From Clostridiaceae bacterium (lineage in GTDB: Bacteria; Bacillota; Clostridia; Oscillospirales; Acutalibacteraceae), in assembly GCA_016292705.1 (NCBI GenBank), contig JAEDHZ010000074.1, forward strand, positions 1-7,222: a stretch of 7,222 bases of DNA, given 5' to 3'. The position numbers were made by a program, and so were the translations under genes. Under the pieces are notes generated by a model. The model worked only from the letters and a program-made list of their open reading frames with translations, searched no databases and was not told where the DNA came from. Shown in pieces: positions 1-4,210 of the stretch (the stretch's first letter is position 1; every line of letters starts with the position of its first letter).

Positions 1-367
1 CAAGGAGAAGGTGCTCCTTGGTCTGAGCCATCGGGCCGTCGGTAGCAGCGATAACAAGGATAGCGCCGTCCATCTGAGCAGCACCGGTGATCATGTTCTT
101 GATGTAGTCGGCGTGGCCCGGGCAGTCAACGTGAGCATAGTGACGATTGTCAGTCTCATACTCAACGTGAGCGGTGTTGATTGTGATTCCGCGCTCTCTC
201 TCTTCGGGAGCCTTATCGATCATGTCATAAGCCTCGAACTTAGCAAAGCCCTTCATAGCAAGGGTCTTGGTGATAGCTGCAGTAAGAGTGGTCTTACCAT
301 GGTCAACGTGACCGATGGTGCCGATGTTAACATGGGGTTTGGTTCTTTCAAACTTTTGCTTTGCCAT
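1..367 (-). CDS. tuf: Elongation factor Tu, N-terminal part (truncated by window edge)
   Basis: EF-Tu carries aminoacyl-tRNA to the ribosomal A site as a ternary complex with GTP in the cytoplasm. The 122 residues visible (about a third of the usual 395-400) are the start of the GTPase domain. Seen directly: MAKQKFERTKPHVNIGT at the N-terminus, the P-loop GHVDHGKT (residues 19-26), the switch I motif RGITIN (59-64), and DCPGH (81-85) with the catalytic His at 85. A typical AHVEYET block lies between the last two. Residues 111-116 read GPMAQT where many EF-Tus have GPMPQT. The ATG at 367 is supported by AGGAGG at 377-382, nine bases upstream. It follows fusA by 92 bp and has its own promoter in that gap. 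The C-terminal two thirds lie left of the window, so whether it is intact cannot be judged. Identity is certain. Confidence 0.98.
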   Translation of the reverse strand, partial: MAKQKFERTKPHVNIGTIGHVDHGKTTLTAAITKTLAMKGFAKFEAYDMIDKAPEERERGITINTAHVEYETDNRHYAHVDCPGHADYIKNMITGAAQMDGAILVIAATDGPMAQTKEHLLL

Positions 368-412
368 TTGGAATTTCCTCCTTATAATTAGCAATAAATT
401 TCTTTGATTATT

Positions 413-441
413 ATTCTACCAACAATGCGGCAGAAATGCAA
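413..441 (-). promoter_or_regulatory. Internal SigA-type promoter for tuf
   Basis: On the minus strand, TTGCAT (436-441) and TAGAAT (413-418) are separated by exactly 17 bases. TGG directly precedes the -10, giving an extended TGn -10. Transcription would start near 406, about 40 nt before the tuf start codon. The stretch just upstream of the -35 is a T-tract and an A-tract separated by CGC, which resembles an UP element. This would let tuf be expressed above the level of the upstream str genes. The call is from consensus match only. Confidence 0.75.
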
Positions 442-442
442 G

Positions 443-461
443 GATTTTTTGCGAAAAAATC
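443..461 (-). repeat. A/T-rich perfect inverted repeat overlapping the fusA stop codon
   Basis: Eight-base arms (443-450 and 454-461) are perfectly complementary around a 3-base centre. The first transcribed arm begins inside the fusA TGA codon. In RNA the stem would be mostly A-U pairs with a CGC loop and no following U-run, so it is not a convincing terminator. It sits directly upstream of the tuf -35 box, so an UP-element role is at least as likely as an RNA role. Confidence 0.5.
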
Positions 462-2538
462 AGTCTCTCTTCGCTCTTTCGGTAACGATGCCTTCGGCAA
501 TTGACTTCGGAACTTCCTTGTAGCCGTCCGGCTCCATGACATACTGTCCGCGTCCCTGAGTTTTGGAGCGAAGGTCGGTTGCGTAACCGAACATTTCAGC
601 AAGGGGAACTCTTGCGTTAATCTGCTTAACGCCCGAACGGTCCTCAAAGCCCTGAATCTCGCCGCGCCTTGAGTTGAGGTCGCCGATAACATCGCCCATG
701 TATTCCTCGGGCATGATAACGGCAACTTTCATGATAGGCTCAAGGAGAACCGGATTGGCTTTCCTTGCAGCATCCTTGAATGCCATTGAACCGGCAATCT
801 TGAACGCCATTTCGGACGAGTCAACCTCGTGATAAGATCCGTCATAAAGAGTAACCTTAACATCAACCATGCTGTAGCCGGCGATAACACCGGACTTCAT
901 TGCGCCCTGGATACCCTGGTCAACAGGTCCGATATATTCCTTCGGAACTGCGCCGCCAACAATGTTGTTGACAAACTCATAACCCTTTCCGGGATTGGGC
1001 TCAATGTTGATTTTAACATGACCGTACTGACCCTTACCGCCTGACTGACGGGCATACTTCGTATCTGAAGATGCAGCGGCACGGATGGTCTCTCTGAAAG
1101 CAACCTGAGGCTTACCGACATTTGCTTCAACCTTGAATTCACGAAGAAGTCTGTCAACGATGATTTCAAGATGAAGCTCGCCCATACCGGCAATGATTGT
1201 CTGTCCGGTTTCCTCGTCAGTATAGCAGCGGAAGGTGGGATCCTCTTCTGCAAGCTTTGCAAGAGCAATGCCCATCTTTTCCTGACCTGCCTTGGTCTTG
1301 GGTTCAATTGCAACACGGATAACGGGCTCCGGGAAATGCATTGATTCAAGAACAACGGGATGTTTCTCGTCGCAAAGAGTGTCACCGGTGGTGGTGTTCT
1401 TGAGTCCGACAGCAGCGGCGATATCGCCGGCATAAACGGTCTCAATATCCTCTCTGTGGTTTGCATGCATCTGAAGGATACGGCCGAGTCTTTCCCTATT
1501 GTCCTTTACAGAGTTATAAACAGTTGTTCCTGCATCGACTGTACCGGAGTATACACGGAAATAGCAGAGCTTTCCGACGAACGGGTCGGTAGCAATCTTG
1601 AATGCAAGCGCAGCAAACGGTTCGGTATCGGAGGAATGTCTGCACTCCTCTTCTTCCGTTTCCGGGTTAACGCCCTTAATGGATTCAACATCCGTCGGAG
1701 CGGGCATGAAATCAACAATTGCGTCAAGCAAAGGCTGAACACCCTTGTTGCGGTATGCGGTACCGCAGCATACAGGAACGATCTCGTTCGAGATTGTGCC
1801 CTTGCGGATAGCCTTTTTGAGCTCGTCAATAGTCGGTTCTTCACCTTCAAGATACTTCATCATGAGCTCTTCGTCAAGCTCAACGACATTTTCAACCATC
1901 TCGGAACGGTATTTTTCGGCAAGCTCCTTCATATCCTCGGGAATTGCCTCACGGTGGAAGTTTGTTCCGTCACCCGTGCCGTAAATGATGGCATCCATCT
2001 GAAGAAGATCAATAATTCCTCTGAACTCGCTTTCAGCGCCGATGGGGAGCTGAATGGGAACAGCTGTGCAGTTGAAGCGTTCCTTGATCATGTCAAGAAC
2101 GCGGTAGAAATCGGCACCCATGATATCCATCTTGTTGACGAAAATCATTCTGGGAACCTTATACTCGTCGGCCTGGCGCCAGACGGTCTCGGACTGAGGC
2201 TCAACGCCGCCCTTTGCGCAAAGAACGGTTACGGAACCGTCCAGAACACGCAGCGAACGCTGAACTTCAACGGTGAAGTCAACGTGGCCCGGAGTGTCAA
2301 TGATGTTGATTCTGTGTTCCTTCCAGAAACATGTGGTTGCAGCGGAAGTGATGGTAATACCTCTCTCCTGCTCCTGTGCCATCCAGTCCATGGTTGCGGA
2401 ACCGTCATGAGTCTCACCGATTTTGTGGTTAACGCCGGTATAGTAGAGGATTCTCTCCGTAGTGGTCGTTTTACCTGCGTCGATGTGAGCCATGATGCCT
2501 ATATTTCTTGTTTTTTCAAGAGAAACTTTTCTCGGCAT
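460..2538 (-). CDS. fusA: Elongation factor G
   Basis: EF-G is the cytoplasmic GTPase that drives translocation of tRNA and mRNA on the ribosome and, with ribosome recycling factor, splits ribosomes after termination. The 692-aa product has the usual family length. Visible GTPase motifs are AHIDAGKT (17-24), RGITIT (59-64), DTPGH (81-85, catalytic His 85) and NKMD (135-138). The domain IV tip HEVDSSEMAF begins near residue 570, where the conserved His is expected. It is followed by domain V (EPIMKVAVIMPEEY) and the C-terminal YKEVP block. An upstream in-frame TTG at 2580 would add 14 residues but lacks a ribosome binding site. The ATG at 2538 has GGAGGT close by and begins with the family-typical MPRKVSLEKTRNIGI. 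It is third gene of the str operon, 111 bp after rpsG. No frameshift or missing key residue was seen. Confidence 0.98.
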   Translation of the reverse strand: MPRKVSLEKTRNIGIMAHIDAGKTTTTERILYYTGVNHKIGETHDGSATMDWMAQEQERGITITSAATTCFWKEHRINIIDTPGHVDFTVEVQRSLRVLDGSVTVLCAKGGVEPQSETVWRQADEYKVPRMIFVNKMDIMGADFYRVLDMIKERFNCTAVPIQLPIGAESEFRGIIDLLQMDAIIYGTGDGTNFHREAIPEDMKELAEKYRSEMVENVVELDEELMMKYLEGEEPTIDELKKAIRKGTISNEIVPVCCGTAYRNKGVQPLLDAIVDFMPAPTDVESIKGVNPETEEEECRHSSDTEPFAALAFKIATDPFVGKLCYFRVYSGTVDAGTTVYNSVKDNRERLGRILQMHANHREDIETVYAGDIAAAVGLKNTTTGDTLCDEKHPVVLESMHFPEPVIRVAIEPKTKAGQEKMGIALAKLAEEDPTFRCYTDEETGQTIIAGMGELHLEIIVDRLLREFKVEANVGKPQVAFRETIRAAASSDTKYARQSGGKGQYGHVKINIEPNPGKGYEFVNNIVGGAVPKEYIGPVDQGIQGAMKSGVIAGYSMVDVKVTLYDGSYHEVDSSEMAFKIAGSMAFKDAARKANPVLLEPIMKVAVIMPEEYMGDVIGDLNSRRGEIQGFEDRSGVKQINARVPLAEMFGYATDLRSKTQGRGQYVMEPDGYKEVPKSIAEGIVTERAKRD

Positions 2539-2542
2539 TTTG

Positions 2543-2548
2543 ACCTCC
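2543..2548 (-). promoter_or_regulatory. Ribosome binding site of fusA (decides the start)
   Basis: GGAGGT lies four bases before the ATG at 2538. The alternative TTG start at 2580 has no purine-rich sequence in front of it, so this site fixes the 692-aa start. Confidence 0.85.
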
Positions 2549-2608
2549 AAATTTGTTTCAACATTTAATTCGGCAGTCAAGCGCTGCCATAAACAAACAC
2601 ATTATCAA

Positions 2609-2646
2609 GCCGCTATGCGGCCTTTTCCGTCATATTGCACGGAAAA
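2609..2646 (-). repeat. Two tandem RNA hairpins between rpsG and fusA
   Basis: In the transcript the first hairpin has perfect 8-base arms TTTTCCGT and ACGGAAAA (2639-2646 and 2623-2630) with an 8-base loop, starting four bases after the rpsG stop. The second, 1 base further on, has GCCGC and GCGGC arms (2617-2621 and 2609-2613) around a 3-base loop. No U-run follows either one, so termination is unlikely. An mRNA-processing or stability role, or partial attenuation between rpsG and fusA, is inference. Confidence 0.6.
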
Positions 2647-2649
2647 AGA

Positions 2650-3120
2650 TCACCATCTGAAGTGAGCAAAAGCCTTGTTGGCTTCAGCCATCTTATGGGT
2701 GTCTTCACGCTTTTTGAATGCTGAACCGGTTTCGTTAACAGCATCCATGATTTCGTTGGCAAGTCTTTCCTTCATTGTTCTTTCCGAACGCTGACGCGAG
2801 TAAAGAGTGATCCAACGAAGACCGAGAGTCTGGCGTCTTTCAGCGCGGACTTCGATCGGAACCTGATAGGTTGAACCGCCGACACGGCGAGCCTTAACCT
2901 CCAGGACAGGCATAACATTTTCCATTGCTGCTTCAAAAACCTCAAGGGGTTCCTTGCCTGTTTTTTCTTTGATGATATCGAAAGCGTCGTAAACGATCTT
3001 CTGAGCAACGCCCTTTTTACCATCATACATAACACTGTTGATAAGACGTGTTACAAGCTTTGAATTGTAAAGCGGATCGGGCAAAACATCGCGTTTTGCA
3101 ATCTGGCCTCTTCTTGGCAC
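2650..3120 (-). CDS. rpsG: 30S ribosomal protein S7 (GTG start)
   Basis: S7 is a primary assembly protein of the 30S head. It binds the 3' major domain of 16S rRNA near the decoding centre and E site. The 156-aa product equals the normal bacterial length. It begins VPRRGQIAKRDVLPDP and contains the conserved MPVLEVKARRVGG and YQVPIEVRAERR blocks, then LGLRWI, and ends with KREDTHKMAEANKAFAHFRW. A longer frame open to 3186 would add 22 unrelated residues. The GTG at 3120 is preferred because AAGGAGG sits 8 bases upstream and the family sequence starts exactly there. It follows rpsL after an unusually long 200-bp structured gap and precedes fusA. In E. coli S7 is the translational repressor of the str operon, acting between rpsL and rpsG. 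Whether that holds here is unknown. Confidence 0.97.
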   Translation of the reverse strand: MPRRGQIAKRDVLPDPLYNSKLVTRLINSVMYDGKKGVAQKIVYDAFDIIKEKTGKEPLEVFEAAMENVMPVLEVKARRVGGSTYQVPIEVRAERRQTLGLRWITLYSRQRSERTMKERLANEIMDAVNETGSAFKKREDTHKMAEANKAFAHFRW

Positions 3121-3128
3121 TGCGCTTC

Positions 3129-3135
3129 CCTCCTT
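3129..3135 (-). promoter_or_regulatory. Ribosome binding site of rpsG (decides the GTG start)
   Basis: AAGGAGG ends 8 bases before the GTG at 3120. An ATG at 3138 in the same frame would place this site inside its own coding region, so it is rejected as start. Confidence 0.88.
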
Positions 3136-3163
3136 CATAGTAATGATATCATAGGTACTCGAG

Positions 3164-3269
3164 TGACAAATTCCCGTCGGCACCAATGCAGAGGCATATA
3201 CAACAAAAAAGCATTATATATACACTCTTGCACCGTGAGCTTTTGCTCAGCCTGCAAGAAGATTTGTCA
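3164..3269 (-). ncRNA. Candidate structured regulatory RNA between rpsL and rpsG
   Basis: In the transcript this 106-nt segment is closed by perfect 8-base arms UGACAAAU (3262-3269) and AUUUGUCA (3164-3171). Inside is a long hairpin: outer arms UCUUGCA and UGCAAGA (3253-3259 and 3226-3232), a symmetric 3x3 internal loop, then UGAGC and GCUCA (3245-3249 and 3236-3240) around AAAA. A further weak AAUGC/GCAUU pairing (3211-3215 with 3185-3189) could form a second arm. The element ends about 28 nt before the rpsG ribosome binding site, a suitable place for translational control. It matches no riboswitch consensus I know. An S7-binding autoregulatory site, as in E. coli, is the leading inference. 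The pairings are seen, the function is not. Confidence 0.5.
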
Positions 3270-3300
3270 ATTCAATTTTTCCGCCGTTATTGCGGATAAC

Positions 3301-3320
3301 TTCTGATTTAAAGCTCAGAA
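3301..3320 (-). repeat. Inverted repeat directly after the rpsL stop codon
   Basis: Six-base arms TTCTGA and TCAGAA with an 8-base loop begin at the first base after the rpsL TAA. A further short stem (TCCGC with GCGGA) can form within the next 25 transcribed bases. No U-run follows closely, so this is not a clear terminator. It may protect the rpsL 3' end or belong to the structured intergenic RNA downstream. Confidence 0.4.
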
Positions 3321-3743
3321 TTACTTTTTGGCAGCCTTCGGACGCTTTGCGCCGTACTTGGAGCGGGCCTGCATTCTTCCGTTAACACCCTGGGTATCAA
3401 GAGTACCGCGGACGATGTGGTAACGAACACCGGGCAGATCCTTAACACGGCCGCCGCGGATGAGAACAACGCTGTGCTCCTGAAGGTTGTGACCAACACC
3501 GGGAATGTAAGCGGAAACTTCGATTCCGTTGGTAAGACGAACTCTGGCAATCTTACGAAGAGCGGAGTTCGGCTTTTTCGGCGTAGCGGTCTTAACTGCG
3601 GTGCAAACACCACGCTTCTGCGGTGAATCATGATCGGTCATGACATTCTTCTTGGAGTTGAGACCCTTGAGAAGAGCAGGAGCCTTCGGCTTTCTGACGA
3701 GTGTTTCTCTGCCGTTGCGAACTAACTGGTTAAAGGTAGGCAA
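3321..3743 (-). CDS. rpsL: 30S ribosomal protein S12 (TTG start)
   Basis: S12 lies at the decoding centre of the 30S subunit and contributes to decoding accuracy. It is also the classic site of streptomycin resistance. The 140-aa product starts with the family-typical MPTFNQLVRNGRE. It carries the Firmicutes-type insertion before PQKRGVC, the TPKKPNSALRK loop (residues 54-64) and GGRVKDLPGVRYH (97-109), and ends in a basic tail. The lysines of TPKKPN (56-57) and Lys101 of VKDLPG are unchanged, so the sequence looks streptomycin-sensitive at these classic positions. The initiation codon is TTG. An ATG 10 bases upstream is out of frame, and no in-frame ATG fits the family N-terminus. A long Shine-Dalgarno probably compensates. 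It is first gene of the operon with its own promoter. Confidence 0.97.
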   Translation of the reverse strand: MPTFNQLVRNGRETLVRKPKAPALLKGLNSKKNVMTDHDSPQKRGVCTAVKTATPKKPNSALRKIARVRLTNGIEVSAYIPGVGHNLQEHSVVLIRGGRVKDLPGVRYHIVRGTLDTQGVNGRMQARSKYGAKRPKAAKK

Positions 3744-3753
3744 GTGAGAGCAT

Positions 3754-3763
3754 CTCCTTTCTT
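3754..3763 (-). promoter_or_regulatory. Extended ribosome binding site of rpsL
   Basis: AAGAAAGGAG ends 10 bases before the TTG start. Nine consecutive bases (AGAAAGGAG) match the complement of the 16S rRNA 3' end, an unusually long pairing. An ATG directly abuts this site (3751-3753), too close for efficient initiation, and opens only a 7-codon out-of-frame peptide ending in TAA at 3730-3732. Confidence 0.8.
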
Positions 3764-3784
3764 GAAAAATATTGTTTGCCGCAA

Positions 3785-3800
3785 CCGGGCATGAGCCCGG
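3785..3800 (-). repeat. GC-rich hairpin in the rpsL leader
   Basis: In the transcript CCGGGC and GCCCGG form a perfect 6-bp stem with a 4-base loop. It starts about a dozen bases after the predicted transcription start and is followed by no U-run. Such a hairpin near a 5' end commonly protects mRNA from decay. That role is inferred here. Confidence 0.6.
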
Positions 3801-3819
3801 GTATACAGCATACTCGATT

Positions 3820-3848
3820 ATTTTACACTAAAGCATCGGGTTTGTCAA
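3820..3848 (-). promoter_or_regulatory. Strong SigA-type promoter of the str operon
   Basis: On the minus strand a perfect -35 TTGACA (3843-3848) and -10 TAAAAT (3820-3825) are separated by 17 bases. Transcription would start near 3813, giving a leader of about 70 nt that contains a GC-rich hairpin and a long Shine-Dalgarno. This shows that rpsL-rpsG-fusA-tuf is transcribed from its own start rather than by read-through from an rpoBC operon. Confidence 0.85.
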
Positions 3849-4141
3849 CAACTGTTTATTCAAAAGACCTCCCGCCCGGGCGATTTTGTGAACTTGCTCA
3901 TTTTGCAGGGGAATTGGCTCAATTTTTGTAGGTATTTTTGCCCAAAAAAGCTGCCGGTAATCATCTTTAACCCACGCAAAATCGCATGGGGTGGTAATTT
4001 TTTACGGTTTGTGGTATAGTGTATAAAGTAATTCTTTTGCCGTTTGCTCATAAAGCCCCCCTTTCCGGGTTGAAACCGTGCTTCTCCTGCAAGGACGAAC
4101 CGACAGCATCTTACTTACTGCATAGGTAATCAGCAGGCTTT
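3849..4141. other. Divergent intergenic region without a convincing gene
   Basis: About 290 bp separate the str promoter from the proximal promoter of the plus-strand lipoprotein. It contains a 10-bp perfect palindrome CGCCCGGGCG (3873-3882). A hairpin at 3972-3990 has CCCATGC and GCGTGGG arms that pair fully only in the minus-strand RNA, with one U-G pair. A 63-codon minus-strand frame (3860-4051) resembles no family I know. Three similar motifs (tgctcatttt, ggctcaattt, tgctcataaa) occur along it. Nothing here supports a tRNA, a known riboswitch or a confident protein. Confidence 0.5.
4009..4020 (+). promoter_or_regulatory. Possible distal extended -10 promoter of the plus-strand lipoprotein
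   Basis: TGG followed by TATAGT (4015-4020) forms an extended -10, but the sequence 17 bases upstream (TGGTAA) is a poor -35. If active it would give a leader of about 185 nt. That leader includes a weak stem CTGC/GCAG (4118-4121 with 4133-4136) followed by five T (4139-4143). Confidence 0.3.
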
Positions 4142-4170
4142 TTGAACAGACTGCAACGGACAGATAAAAT
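4142..4170 (+). promoter_or_regulatory. SigA-type promoter of the 731-aa lipoprotein gene
   Basis: TTGAAC (4142-4147) and TAAAAT (4165-4170) are separated by 17 bases. Transcription would start near 4177, about 34 nt before the ATG. The ribosome binding site GAGG (4198-4201) lies within that leader. It is clearly better than the distal candidate near 4015. Confidence 0.7.
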
Positions 4171-4210
4171 TTTCGGATACCGGATGACTGTTTAAACGAG
4201 GTATTATATA

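Noticed and set aside
443..461. Rho-independent terminator after fusA
   Set aside because: The stem is almost all A-U and no U-run follows. The tuf promoter lies immediately downstream.
1360..2568. A 402-codon plus-strand open frame antisense to fusA
   Set aside because: It lies wholly opposite EF-G, has no family resemblance, and is the long antisense frame expected from a strongly codon-biased gene.
2539..2580. Upstream TTG start for fusA adding 14 residues
   Set aside because: No ribosome binding site precedes it, the extra residues do not match EF-G, and the ATG at 2538 has GGAGGT.
3121..3186. N-terminal extension of S7 to 178 residues
   Set aside because: The extra residues are unrelated to S7 and overlap the ribosome binding site used by the GTG start.
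3213..3270. A promoter inside the rpsL-rpsG gap (TTGACA at 3265-3270, TATAAT at 3213-3218)
   Set aside because: The two boxes are over 40 bases apart. Neither has a partner at 16-18 bases, and the TTGACA is part of the long inverted repeat.
3291..3300. DnaA-box-like TTATCCGCA on the minus strand
   Set aside because: It is single, has a mismatch to TTATCCACA, and lies in a ribosomal protein operon, so it gives no evidence of an origin.
3860..4051. A 63-codon minus-strand frame with a purine-rich AAGGGGGG upstream of its ATG
   Set aside because: The product is basic, resembles nothing I recognise, and runs through a palindrome and a hairpin in the intergenic region. Too weak to call a gene without conservation data.
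4086..4143. Riboswitch upstream of the plus-strand lipoprotein
   Set aside because: The CCTGC/GCAGG pairing followed by T5 hinted at one, but no known aptamer consensus is present and the proximal promoter overlaps the region.
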